NCBI GenBank assembly: GCA_963811705.1
Contig: CAWESL010000007.1
Location: 62,001-126,000, forward strand
Origin: DATJPR01 sp963811705
GTDB taxonomy: Bacteria; Bacteroidota; Ignavibacteria; UBA10030; UBA6906
Reading direction: 5' to 3'
DNA length: 64,000 nucleotides
The translations under genes were made by a program, and so were the position numbers. The notes under the pieces are model-generated. The model searched no databases. It was not told the origin of the DNA and saw only the letters and a list, made by a program, of their open reading frames with translations. This document shows, piece by piece, positions 15,991-23,642 of this stretch (position 1 is the stretch's first letter; each line of letters begins with the position of its first letter).

Positions 15991-17271
15991 TCAGGACCCT
16001 TCGAACAGCGCGATCGATTGCACGTCGCCGGTGAGGACGATCATCAATTCGAGCAGAAGATGTTCGTACTGAATGTCTGTGACCATTCGGTGAAACCGGG
16101 TAATCATTGTCGGTGATACATCGTAGGTCGCACGCAGGATGAGCTTCCACCCTTCCGACGCACCGCTTTGCAGAGAGACGATCGCCTGGACTTCCGTCTT
16201 GTCGGCAACTGCGCTCAGTTCCTTGTGAATTCCTTCCGCGATCCTCCGCTGCTTGTTCAACACCCTCTCCAGATCGCGAAGATCCAGGTGCTTCCCTCCG
16301 ACTCCCGCCGACGTGAAACTTGACCGATGCCGGTCGAGCTCGCGCCGCTTTTCCAGCGTCGGGTTCTGCTGCAGGTCGGCAAAGCGCATATCCTGTCCGG
16401 AGACCGTGAGGATCCAATGCCGGGTCTTTTCGAGTTTCTCCAGCGCCGGGCGCGCCCGCGGAATGACCGCCGCAAGCTTCTGCTGGACATCGACCCAGCC
16501 TTTGACAACACTTCCGAACTCGAAGGGAAGAACATTGCCGTGTAATCGAAGATCGTTGATGATCGACTCGTGGACTCCTCGCAATCGGATGGAATCCTGT
16601 TTGGGAAGGAGAAGGACCCCACCCCGCCCCAGCGCCGCACTTTCCTCCCGCATGAGACTGAGGTAGAACCGAAGGTTGCTGAAATCCCACGCGAAGGCAA
16701 GATGTTGTCCGTCGATTCCTTTTTCTTCGAGAACGAACGGCTTGGCCGAAGCCTGGTCGTCACGGGGCACGCATGCGATGCCATGACAGTAAAAGGCTCC
16801 GGATTCGGGGACCTCGAACGTTTGCTTCGACACAACGAAATGACGGGAAATCACTTTATGCTCCTCTTGCGCGTCAAAGCGGTCAGGAGTCACGGTCGCC
16901 GCCTGACGGGTGAAGGGGCCGGGCGTGACGACCGGGGGTGCAGGAATGTGGGTAGACATTGGAACTTCTTCCGGCGTCCGGGTCGGAAGCGTCGGTGTCT
17001 CCGGTATCGGTCGCGCAATCGCGGGCACGGGGATGGGGGGAACGGGCTCCACCATCATGGGCGGGGCAATTTTTTCCCGTGCGACCGGAGGTGCGATGGT
17101 CGCAAGGTGTTCCTCCAATTTGTCGGCCAGCGTCCGAACGAGATCGTCTTTGCCGTAGGTCGTGAGAGATCGGTCAAGAAGATCCTTCAAGCGTTTCCGA
17201 CGGGTCAGCTCGGCAAAAAGCTCTCCCAGGACACTCGCGGCACGGCTCTTCGCATCCGGTTCACTCATCAT
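15991..17271 (-). CDS. Orphan GvpL/GvpF-like protein with proline-rich linker
   Basis: A 426-residue protein in three parts. Residues 1-60 form a charged helical region (LGELFAELTRRKRLKDLLD). Residues 61-120 are a low-complexity proline/threonine linker. From about 155 onward the sequence follows the gas-vesicle GvpL/GvpF pattern: AFYCHGIA as the first strand (family YxYGI), RLRGVHESIINDL...GNVLPFEFGSVV at 229-256 (family hE.vl..l....vlPlrFGtv), and a C-terminal LILRATYDVSPTMITRFHRMV...LTGDVQSIALF. No other gas-vesicle gene is nearby, so flotation is unlikely; the role is unknown. Start: ATG 17271 follows AAGGG by 5 bases. The ATG at 17289 lies upstream of the predicted transcript start. Confidence 0.55.
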   Translation of the reverse strand: MMSEPDAKSRAASVLGELFAELTRRKRLKDLLDRSLTTYGKDDLVRTLADKLEEHLATIAPPVAREKIAPPMMVEPVPPIPVPAIARPIPETPTLPTRTPEEVPMSTHIPAPPVVTPGPFTRQAATVTPDRFDAQEEHKVISRHFVVSKQTFEVPESGAFYCHGIACVPRDDQASAKPFVLEEKGIDGQHLAFAWDFSNLRFYLSLMREESAALGRGGVLLLPKQDSIRLRGVHESIINDLRLHGNVLPFEFGSVVKGWVDVQQKLAAVIPRARPALEKLEKTRHWILTVSGQDMRFADLQQNPTLEKRRELDRHRSSFTSAGVGGKHLDLRDLERVLNKQRRIAEGIHKELSAVADKTEVQAIVSLQSGASEGWKLILRATYDVSPTMITRFHRMVTDIQYEHLLLELMIVLTGDVQSIALFEGS

Positions 17272-17290
17272 ATCCCTTCTTCCTGCCATG

Positions 17291-17321
17291 CAAAGATAGC
17301 GATCATTGGGAATAACGTCAA
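17291..17321 (-). promoter_or_regulatory. Promoter of the GvpL/F-like gene
   Basis: Minus-strand TTG (17321-17319), 20-base spacer, then TATCTTTG (17298-17291): an exact match to TTG-N20-TAnnTTTG. The predicted start near 17284 leaves only about 13 bases before the ATG at 17271, with AAGGG in between. This supports 17271 and excludes 17289 as start. Confidence 0.6.
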
Positions 17322-17344
17322 TGGATCACAAATTCTCGGCTCCC

Positions 17345-17375
17345 TTGCACAACCGTCCAAGAATCCCTATTTTTC
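17345..17375 (+). promoter_or_regulatory. Promoter of the sigma factor gene
   Basis: Plus-strand TTG (17345-17347), 20-base spacer, TATTTTTC (17368-17375): one mismatch from TTG-N20-TAnnTTTG. It lies 24 bases from the oppositely oriented promoter of the GvpL/F-like gene, so the two genes share one control region. Confidence 0.5.
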
Positions 17376-17416
17376 AACGCTTCTGACTCTCATACTATCC
17401 TGGGTGCATCCTATCC

Positions 17417-18034
17417 GTGAAGACTTCCAACGTCTCCGCCATTGCTGAAGATCAACTCATCCGTTCCGCCGCAGGCGGAGACCATGCCGCCTTCACCGAA
17501 TTGGTGAAACGCTACGAAGAAACGGTCTATCGATTCTCGCTCAAACTGTGCAGGGATCCCGGCCGGGCGGAGGAGGTCCTTCAGGATACGTTCATCAACG
17601 TGTTCCGCAAGCTTCGCACCTTCGATGGTAAATCGAAGTTCAGCACGTGGCTCTACACGATCGTCACGAACAATTGCCTGATGAAGCGGCGCAAGCGGAA
17701 GCTGGATGAACTGGAAGATTCCCTCGAGGAGCTTGACAACCCCTCGACCGACAGCGAGGGAAGATTCGCAAGACGGGTGGCGCGCTGGGATGAGACCCCT
17801 GCGGAACTCATGTTGAAGAAGGAGTTGCGCTCGGTGCTCGACGACGCGATCCGGAAACTTCCGGATCTGTACAGGGCCGTGTTCGTGTTGAGGGATGTCG
17901 AAGGCAATTCCACCGAAGATACCGCGAAGATCCTCACCATTTCGGTGGAGGCGGCCAAATCACGACTCCGGCGCGCACGCGCATTTCTCCGCAATGAGCT
18001 GGATCCGTACATGAGAACACGGGGAGGGCAGTAA
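17417..18034 (+). CDS. RNA polymerase sigma factor, ECF/RpoE-like
   Basis: A 205-residue sigma-70 family factor with region 2 (FTELVKRYEETVYRFSLKLCRDPGRAEEVLQDTFINVF and core-binding FSTWLYTIVTNNCL) and region 4 (LDDAIRKLPDLYRAVFVLRDVEG...VEAAKSRLRRARAFLR), joined by an acidic linker of about 45 residues. The start codon is GTG at 17417, about 35 bases after the predicted transcript start; no Shine-Dalgarno sequence is visible. The stop is 2 bases before the zinc-finger gene, a typical sigma/anti-sigma pair. Confidence 0.92.
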   Translation: MKTSNVSAIAEDQLIRSAAGGDHAAFTELVKRYEETVYRFSLKLCRDPGRAEEVLQDTFINVFRKLRTFDGKSKFSTWLYTIVTNNCLMKRRKRKLDELEDSLEELDNPSTDSEGRFARRVARWDETPAELMLKKELRSVLDDAIRKLPDLYRAVFVLRDVEGNSTEDTAKILTISVEAAKSRLRRARAFLRNELDPYMRTRGGQ

Positions 18035-18036
18035 CC

Positions 18037-18312
18037 ATGCGATGCAAGGAAGCCTATCAGTTCATCTGCGACAATCTTGACCAATCGGTCGACTCCCCGG
18101 AGTGCAGGGCGATTCGTCGCCACATCGAGGAGTGCCCCGATTGTCAGTCCTACCTCGATTCTCTCAAGAAAACGGTCAGTCTGTACCGAACAGAGCCTGC
18201 GGCCGATCGCGTTCCCCAGGCGGTTCATCTGCGCCTCATGAAGATCATTCGGGTCAAAGCGGCATCGCCCCCAAGCGCAAAGAAATCCCGCCGAACTGTC
18301 TCGCATAAGTAA
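18037..18312 (+). CDS. Zinc-finger (zf-HC2/ZAS) putative anti-sigma factor
   Basis: A 91-residue soluble protein with C-x(many)-H-x3-C-x2-C (HIEECPDCQSYL, residues 28-39), the ZAS signature that binds zinc and inhibits ECF sigma factors. There is no membrane helix, so it would be a cytoplasmic, possibly redox-sensitive anti-sigma as with RsrA-like proteins; that mode is inferred. It directly follows the sigma gene (2-base gap, same strand), which fits a cognate pair. The basic C-terminus (KKSRRTVSHK) is of unknown relevance. Confidence 0.75.
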   Translation: MRCKEAYQFICDNLDQSVDSPECRAIRRHIEECPDCQSYLDSLKKTVSLYRTEPAADRVPQAVHLRLMKIIRVKAASPPSAKKSRRTVSHK

Positions 18313-18319
18313 ACGACCC

Positions 18320-18383
18320 GTTCCTCTGTTCCGGTGCATCCAACGGTACACACCGGAATACTCCGGACCAACAACAGAGGAAC
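18320..18383 (+). promoter_or_regulatory. Structured leader that pairs with the ribosome binding site of the DUF2892 gene
   Basis: GTTCCTCTGTT (18320-18330) is perfectly complementary to AACAGAGGAAC (18373-18383), which contains the AGAGGA ribosome binding site 5-10 bases before the ATG at 18388. Nested inside is a second hairpin, CCGGTG (18331-18336) with CACCGG (18351-18356), abutting the outer stem; a 16-base stretch including CCGGACC stays unpaired. There is no T-run after it, so a translational switch is more likely than a terminator. Confidence 0.55.
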
Positions 18384-18387
18384 CCCA

Positions 18388-18612
18388 ATGAAAAAAAACA
18401 TCGGAACTGTCGACAAGGTGCTGCGTGTCGTCGCCGCGCTGGCCATCGTTGTTCTGCTCCTTACTGACACGCTTTCAGGCCCCTTTGCCTGGGTGCTCGG
18501 AATTGTCGCGGTCGTATTCCTGCTGACCAGTGCCGTAGGAATCTGCCCTCTGTACCTCCTCTTCGGGATTTCGACCACCGGCAAGAAGGACCCACAACCC
18601 GCCAGCCACTAA
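18388..18612 (+). CDS. DUF2892 (YgaP-type) small membrane protein
   Basis: A 74-residue protein with two hydrophobic segments and the DUF2892 pattern: N-terminal KNIGTVDKVLRVVAALAI and C-terminal AVGICPLYLLFGIST. The same domain forms the membrane anchor of the rhodanese YgaP; here it stands alone without a rhodanese. The cysteine in GICPLY is conserved in the family. Start ATG 18388 is set by AGAGGAACCCCA just upstream, inside the hairpin described at 18320-18383. It is the first of four small genes of which three have cysteine-bearing, sulfur/redox-associated family names. Confidence 0.8.
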   Translation: MKKNIGTVDKVLRVVAALAIVVLLLTDTLSGPFAWVLGIVAVVFLLTSAVGICPLYLLFGISTTGKKDPQPASH

Positions 18613-18633
18613 GTCAACGGGGCTGAAGGGAAC

Positions 18634-18891
18634 ATGGAAATGCTCGATGGTGAAGGCGACTCGCCGGTCCAGAATCGCCAGGACAACTTGGTGGAAGAGT
18701 TCTGTGAGCGGGCGCGGGATGTCCTCCGCAATGCGCCCGACAGACGCAGCGCGCAACTTCTTGCTGTTGACCTTTGCGCGAAGTTCTCCGACGAATGCAT
18801 GAGCGATCTGATTGTCAACGCAGCTCGGGGGTACATTGAACGGTGGATCAATGATCGGTGGCGGGACGAGACGGATGCCTATCGACCGTAA
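18634..18891 (+). CDS. Uncharacterised 85-residue protein with three cysteines
   Basis: I do not recognise this protein. It is acidic, predicted helical, without signal peptide or membrane segment, and has cysteines at 24, 48 and 55 plus a C-terminal ARGYIERWINDRWRDETD. The ATG at 18634 is preceded by AAGGGAAC at good spacing, which supports expression. It starts 21 bases after the DUF2892 gene and overlaps the DUF1858 gene by 17 bases, so it is translated as part of the same cassette. Confidence 0.6.
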   Translation: MEMLDGEGDSPVQNRQDNLVEEFCERARDVLRNAPDRRSAQLLAVDLCAKFSDECMSDLIVNAARGYIERWINDRWRDETDAYRP

Positions 18892-19084
18892 CATCACGAT
18901 CGAGGATCTTCTGAAGATCCCCGGTGCAACAACACTGCTGATCCGGCACGGTCTTCCCTGCCTGGTATGCGGCGAGCCCGCGTGGGGAACGCTCGACGAT
19001 CTTCTTCGGGAGGAGGACCTGGAGCCGGCGCAAGCCGGAGAGCTGCTTCGCCTGTTGAACAATCTTGTGGATGAAGGGAAATGA
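18875..19084 (+). CDS. DUF1858-domain protein
   Basis: A 69-residue stand-alone DUF1858 domain: MPIDRNITIEDLLKIPGATTLLIRHGLPCLVCGEPAWGTL. The same domain forms the N-terminus of ScdA/RIC-type Fe-S repair proteins and is found near nitrosative or sulfur metabolism genes. The C-x2-C motif (PCLVC) is the conserved core. ATG 18875 fits the domain start; the frame reaches further upstream but into non-homologous sequence. It overlaps both neighbours (17 bases upstream, ATGA overlap downstream). Confidence 0.8.
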   Translation: MPIDRNITIEDLLKIPGATTLLIRHGLPCLVCGEPAWGTLDDLLREEDLEPAQAGELLRLLNNLVDEGK

Positions 19085-19287
19085 TGAGGCACTTCAGGAA
19101 ATACCGGCGGCTGTTCTTCCCGCTCCTTGGCGCGGGAGGCGGATTCCTCTATTACTATTTCATCGGATGTGCTTCCGGAACCTGTCCGATCAGTTCCAAT
19201 CCGTATATCAGCACGCTCTATGGCGCGGGGGTGGGATTCCTGCTGGCATGGTCGGCAAACGAAAAGAAGCCCCACGAGAAATCCTGA
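19081..19287 (+). CDS. DUF6132-type small membrane protein
   Basis: A 68-residue protein with a basic N-terminus (MRHFRKYRR), a helix FFPLLGAGGGFLYYYFIG, a short extracytoplasmic loop CASGTCPISSNPY with two cysteines, and a second helix TLYGAGVGFLLAW. This is the DUF6132 pattern, often seen beside rhodanese or sulfur-transfer genes. The cysteine pair C-x4-C would lie outside the membrane. It is coupled to DUF1858 through an ATGA overlap and ends the cassette just before a strong hairpin at 19294-19319. Confidence 0.7.
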   Translation: MMRHFRKYRRLFFPLLGAGGGFLYYYFIGCASGTCPISSNPYISTLYGAGVGFLLAWSANEKKPHEKS

Positions 19288-19293
19288 CGCCAC

Positions 19294-19319
19294 CGGGCGC
19301 CGCACTGTGACGGCGCCCG
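19294..19319. terminator. Bidirectional hairpin between DUF6132 and the RND gene
   Basis: CGGGCGCCG (19294-19302), 8-base loop, CGGCGCCCG (19311-19319), a perfect 9-bp GC-rich stem in the 57-base gap between two convergent genes. No T-run follows on either strand, so it may stop transcription only weakly or protect 3' ends. Confidence 0.5.
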
Positions 19320-19344
19320 ATGGACAGCGTTCGATTCACACGTC

Positions 19345-22300
19345 TCATTCCTTCCCGGCATCGCCGTACCGCGCCACAGGAATCGCTGCCGGTTCTGCCG
19401 CCCCACGCCTGCCGGCGAGCCGTCGGAGAAACGCCGATGGGCGCGCAAAAAGCGCGGGGACGGATTCCTTCCATTCGTCAACCTTGGTGTAAATCACCGG
19501 CACCAGGACGAGGGTCAGGAGCATCGAACTCGACAGTCCACCGACGAGCGCCCACGCCAGACCGCTCTTCCATTCCGCGCCGGCACTCACCGAAAGGGCG
19601 ATCGGCAACATCCCGATCACCATCGCCAACGTCGTCATAAAGATCGGACGAATCCTGCTTTCCGCGGCCTCCATCAACGCCTCCCCCGTCTCCATCCCCT
19701 GACGCTTCATCTCGTTTGTCCGATCGACCAGAAGGATCGCGTTTTTCGCCACGAGTCCCACCAGCATGATAATCCCGAGAATCGAGAAGATGCTCAACGA
19801 TTTGCCCGTCATCGCGAGGGCAAGCATGGCTCCCACCATGGCCACCGGAATGGAAAACAGCACGACGAAGGGGTAGACGTACGAATCATACAGCGCGACC
19901 ATGATCATATAGACAAAGAGCACCGCAGCGGCAAGAGCCAGTCCCAGACTCCCGAACCCCTCTGCCCGGTTCTTTTCGTCGCCAAGGTACGTCAAGGACG
20001 TCCCCGGAGCGAGTTTACCCGCAATCGCTTTGCGGAAGTCCTGGACAACGGTGCCACTCGGCCGGCCGATCACCTGGGAGAATACCGTCACGGCAGAATT
20101 TCTGTCTTCGCGCTGCAGCTGTGTCGGGCCTGTCGTCTGATAGACCGTGGCGAACTGCTGAAGCTCGATTAATTCATTCCGGTTGTTCATGAAGGCGAGC
20201 GTATTGAGGTCTTGAATGCTCGACCGGTCGAATTTGTCCAGCTGGATGCGGATCGGATACTCGTTCGGTCCATCACGGAATTTCGAGTCGTCATCCCCGG
20301 AGAGCGCTACGCGGAGCGCCGAACCCACATCGTTGACGTTCAACCCGAGGTCGGCGAGCTTCTGGCGATCGATTTCGACGCGCGTCTCGGGTTTGCCCAG
20401 TTCCGTCGAAAGCCGAATATCGGCCGTCCCCGGAATTTTTGCGAGAACATCCGAAACGGTCTGCGCCGACTGGGTGATGGCGTCCATATCCGTGCCACCC
20501 ACGACGATCTGGATCGGCGTCTGGTTCGCGGTGCCGAAGATCCCGATCGGATTGACCCTCACCTTCGCCCCGGGAATGGCGGCAACCGCGTTCTTGATGG
20601 CTTCGCCCACCTGATCGGTTGTCCTCCTTCGGTCGGCCGCAGGGACGAGAGTGACGTTCAATTCGGCGGAGTTGTTTGACGTCTGACCGAGGAGCCCTTC
20701 GCTGGAAACACCGACGTTCGTAAAGACCTTTTTCACCTCGGGCATCGCCGAGACAATGGACTCCACCTTTTGCGAAATCCGGTTCGTATACTCGATGGTC
20801 GAGCCGGGAGGATTTTCGATGGTGACCGTGAACTCCCCGCGGTCGGCCTGGGTGATGAACTCGTTCCCGATGAATCCGAGCGGCGGGAGCGCGAGGGCAA
20901 AGACGAACGCCGCAACCGACGCCGCGACCACTTTCCCCCTGTTCTGCAGCGCCCATTCAAGCAGCAAAAGATAGTACTGCGTCAGCCTCCGGAACTGGGC
21001 TTCGAACCAGACGGCGAACCTGCCCAGCAATGTCCCCCGCGTCATGCGCTCGATCTTTGAGAACCGTGAGGCGAGCATCGGCGTGACCGTGAAGGAAACC
21101 AGCAGACTCGTCAGGGTCGAGGCGACGACGACGAGCGCGAATTCCCGCATGATGTTGCCGATGAGACCGGATGTCGCCGAGAGCGGCACGAAGACCACGA
21201 CGTCCACTAGCGTAATTGAGAGCGCCGCGAACCCGATCTCGTTCCGGCCGTTGAGCGCCGCTTCCCGCTGCCCCTCCCCTTTCTCCAGGTGATGATAAAT
21301 ATTCTCGAGGACGACGATGGAATCGTCGACCAGAATGCCGATCACGAGCGACAGCGCGAGAAGCGTCATCAGGTTCAGGGTGAACCCGAGAATCCACATG
21401 ATCAGAAACGTCGACACCAGCGACGTCGGGATGGCCACCATGACGATCAGCGAATTGCGAATGCTGTGCAGGAACAGAAACATGACGGCCGCAACAAGAA
21501 GGATCGCGACGACCAGATCGTGTTTCACCGCGTCCGCGGCGTCGATCGTGAACAGCGAGCCGTCCTGCCCGATGTCGAACCGGAGGGCAAGGTCCTTCTC
21601 GTCCGCCTCGATGCGATTCATTTCCGCCCGGACGTCCCTGCTCACATCGACGGCATTCGCATCCGACTGCTTCTGGATCAATATGCCCACGGAGGTTTTC
21701 CCGTTGATCCGGTTTGTGGTGACCATGTCTGCCACGCCGTCTTCCACCTCCGCGACATCCCGCAGGCGAATGTTCCCACCGTCTTTCGACCGTGCAACCA
21801 CGAGATTCCTGAGTTCATCCACCGAAGAGAACTTCCCCGCAACGCGGACCACATACTGGGTCTCCTGCTCCTTGATGTTCCCCGTCGGGAAATCCAGATT
21901 GGCATTCTTGATCGCCTGGGTGACTTTCGTGATGGATTGACCGTACGAGCGGAGTTTCTCTTCGTCAAGGTTGATCCGAATTTCACGCTGGTCGCCGCCG
22001 ACAAGAACCACCTGTCCCACCCCTGCGATCTTCGAGAGTCTCGGCTGAACGTGATCCTTGAGGTATTGGTAGAAATCCCGCGAGGGCATGTTGCTGGTCA
22101 CGCTGACCCGCAGGACCGGGATGTCATCCAGAGCGATCTTCGAGATGACCGGCGCCTTGATATCGTGGGGCAGGGTCGCCACGATCTGGTTGACCCTGCG
22201 CTGGGCTTCCTGCAGCGAAAAGTCCACGCTCGCGGACTGATCGAACTCCACCTGGATATTGGAAAGCCCTTCCGACGAAGTCGACCGGACGGCCGAAATT

Positions 22301-22527
22301 TTTTCCAGCCCGTACAACGCATCTTCAATCGGCTTCGTGACACTGTTCTCCACTTCCGTCGGCGAAGCGCCGGGATACGCCGTGGTCACCGTGATCATCG
22401 GCGGGGAGATCTTCGGCAACAGCTCATAGGCAAGCTGGAAGTATCCGTACAACCCAAGGACGCCGATCGCGGCGAAAAAGACCACGACCAGGGTAGGACG
22501 TTTAATCGATAATTCTGTGACTGTCAT
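19345..22527 (-). CDS. RND efflux transporter, HAE1/AcrB-like inner-membrane pump
   Basis: A 1060-residue pump with the expected 12 membrane helices and two large periplasmic loops. N-terminal ELSIKRPTLVVVFF and the loop signature PTEVENSVTKPIEDALYGLEKISAVRSTSSEG are typical of HAE1. The proton-relay aspartates are in VDDSIVVLENIYHH (TM4), and GLVAKNAILLVDRTNE marks TM10. It exports hydrophobic compounds using the proton gradient; the substrate is unknown. It lies downstream of the adaptor and TolC genes, all on the minus strand, completing a tripartite system. Confidence 0.95.
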   Translation of the reverse strand: MTVTELSIKRPTLVVVFFAAIGVLGLYGYFQLAYELLPKISPPMITVTTAYPGASPTEVENSVTKPIEDALYGLEKISAVRSTSSEGLSNIQVEFDQSASVDFSLQEAQRRVNQIVATLPHDIKAPVISKIALDDIPVLRVSVTSNMPSRDFYQYLKDHVQPRLSKIAGVGQVVLVGGDQREIRINLDEEKLRSYGQSITKVTQAIKNANLDFPTGNIKEQETQYVVRVAGKFSSVDELRNLVVARSKDGGNIRLRDVAEVEDGVADMVTTNRINGKTSVGILIQKQSDANAVDVSRDVRAEMNRIEADEKDLALRFDIGQDGSLFTIDAADAVKHDLVVAILLVAAVMFLFLHSIRNSLIVMVAIPTSLVSTFLIMWILGFTLNLMTLLALSLVIGILVDDSIVVLENIYHHLEKGEGQREAALNGRNEIGFAALSITLVDVVVFVPLSATSGLIGNIMREFALVVVASTLTSLLVSFTVTPMLASRFSKIERMTRGTLLGRFAVWFEAQFRRLTQYYLLLLEWALQNRGKVVAASVAAFVFALALPPLGFIGNEFITQADRGEFTVTIENPPGSTIEYTNRISQKVESIVSAMPEVKKVFTNVGVSSEGLLGQTSNNSAELNVTLVPAADRRRTTDQVGEAIKNAVAAIPGAKVRVNPIGIFGTANQTPIQIVVGGTDMDAITQSAQTVSDVLAKIPGTADIRLSTELGKPETRVEIDRQKLADLGLNVNDVGSALRVALSGDDDSKFRDGPNEYPIRIQLDKFDRSSIQDLNTLAFMNNRNELIELQQFATVYQTTGPTQLQREDRNSAVTVFSQVIGRPSGTVVQDFRKAIAGKLAPGTSLTYLGDEKNRAEGFGSLGLALAAAVLFVYMIMVALYDSYVYPFVVLFSIPVAMVGAMLALAMTGKSLSIFSILGIIMLVGLVAKNAILLVDRTNEMKRQGMETGEALMEAAESRIRPIFMTTLAMVIGMLPIALSVSAGAEWKSGLAWALVGGLSSSMLLTLVLVPVIYTKVDEWKESVPALFARPSAFLRRLAGRRGAAEPAAIPVARYGDAGKE

Positions 22528-22550
22528 GCGCCAATCCTCTTCCTCTCCTG

Positions 22551-23642
22551 CTACTGGATGACTGCAACAGCACTGCTGTCGCGAAGATTGTTCTGGCCAT
22601 TCACGACCACGACGTCGCCGTCGTTCAGCCCTGTCTGAATACCGAGCGTGTCGGCGCTTGCGGTCCCGATGACCACCGATCGAAGATAGGCTCTGCCGTC
22701 ACGGACGACAAATACCTGGGGGTCCCTGACGCTTCCGATGAGCGATTGCCGGGGGACGGCGACCGTGCGCTTTCCGCTGAGACCCGTAAAGGCGACGCGT
22801 CCGAACATCCCCGCTTTCAACGGATGGGTGGAGGAATTAGGGAGAACGATTTCGATGGGATAGGTGTGTGCATCGTCCCCCTTTGCCGAGATGCTGGAGA
22901 TTCGACCGGCAAACTCGACGCCGGGATACACTTCCGTGGTAACGTCGACCTTCTCTCCGACCTTGAGCTTGAATGCATCCTGCTCGGCGACGTTCAGACG
23001 GACTTTGAAGCTCGCGATGTCCACGACATTGGCAACCAGCGTCCCCATCTGGAGAGTCGTCCCGACATCGACGGGACGCGCGGTAACGTAGCCGGAAATC
23101 GGAGACTTGATTCGCGTATCGTTCAACTGTCGGCGGGCGATGATGTACTGTGCTTCTGCGCTTTTGTCGGCGAGCCGCGCCTGGTCATACTGCGTCGCGG
23201 TGATCGATTTCTTCCCGAAGAGCACCTGGTAGCGCTCCCAGTCTTTTTTCGCCTTTTCGAACGAAACCTCGGCAGTCGAAAGATTGGCCTGCTTAAGTTC
23301 GTCGTCGACGCGAACGAGTACATCGCCGGCGTGGACGAAACTCCCGACCTGCGCCTCCACGCCGGTGATCCGGCCGGTGGTTTCGGATGTGACATTGACA
23401 TCGTTGTTGGCCCACAGAGTCCCGACGAGGGACAACGCTTCGCTGATTCGCCGAAAGTGCGCCGTGGCCACTGTCACCGGGACCTGACGAAGCATGGTAT
23501 TGTCCGGCGTCTGCGCCGCGCGCGTACTCTTATTGTAAAACAGCAATGCGACCATCACCACAATGACACTGCCGACAATGATCGTGAGTTTCACCTTGTT
23601 GACCGGGGGCAAATTCTCGGCATTCATGCGTTCCTGTGTCAT
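22551..23642 (-). CDS. RND efflux periplasmic adaptor (membrane fusion protein)
   Basis: A 363-residue MFP with one N-terminal membrane anchor (VKLTIIVGSVIVVMVALLFY), a barrel-sandwich lipoyl half-motif ITGVEAQVGSFVHAGDVLVRVDD, an alpha-hairpin (about 115-165) and the second lipoyl half TRIKSPISGYVTARPVDVGTTL. It links pump and outer-membrane channel. It overlaps the TolC gene by 4 bases and is followed 23 bases later by the RND gene. An alternative ATG lies 5 codons in. Confidence 0.93.
   Translation of the reverse strand: MTQERMNAENLPPVNKVKLTIIVGSVIVVMVALLFYNKSTRAAQTPDNTMLRQVPVTVATAHFRRISEALSLVGTLWANNDVNVTSETTGRITGVEAQVGSFVHAGDVLVRVDDELKQANLSTAEVSFEKAKKDWERYQVLFGKKSITATQYDQARLADKSAEAQYIIARRQLNDTRIKSPISGYVTARPVDVGTTLQMGTLVANVVDIASFKVRLNVAEQDAFKLKVGEKVDVTTEVYPGVEFAGRISSISAKGDDAHTYPIEIVLPNSSTHPLKAGMFGRVAFTGLSGKRTVAVPRQSLIGSVRDPQVFVVRDGRAYLRSVVIGTASADTLGIQTGLNDGDVVVVNGQNNLRDSSAVAVIQ

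Noticed and set aside
15736..17289. A gas-vesicle gene cluster around the GvpL/F-like gene
   Set aside because: No GvpA-like, GvpN-like or other vesicle gene is present on either side; the small CPXCG gene is a zinc-ribbon type, not a vesicle protein.
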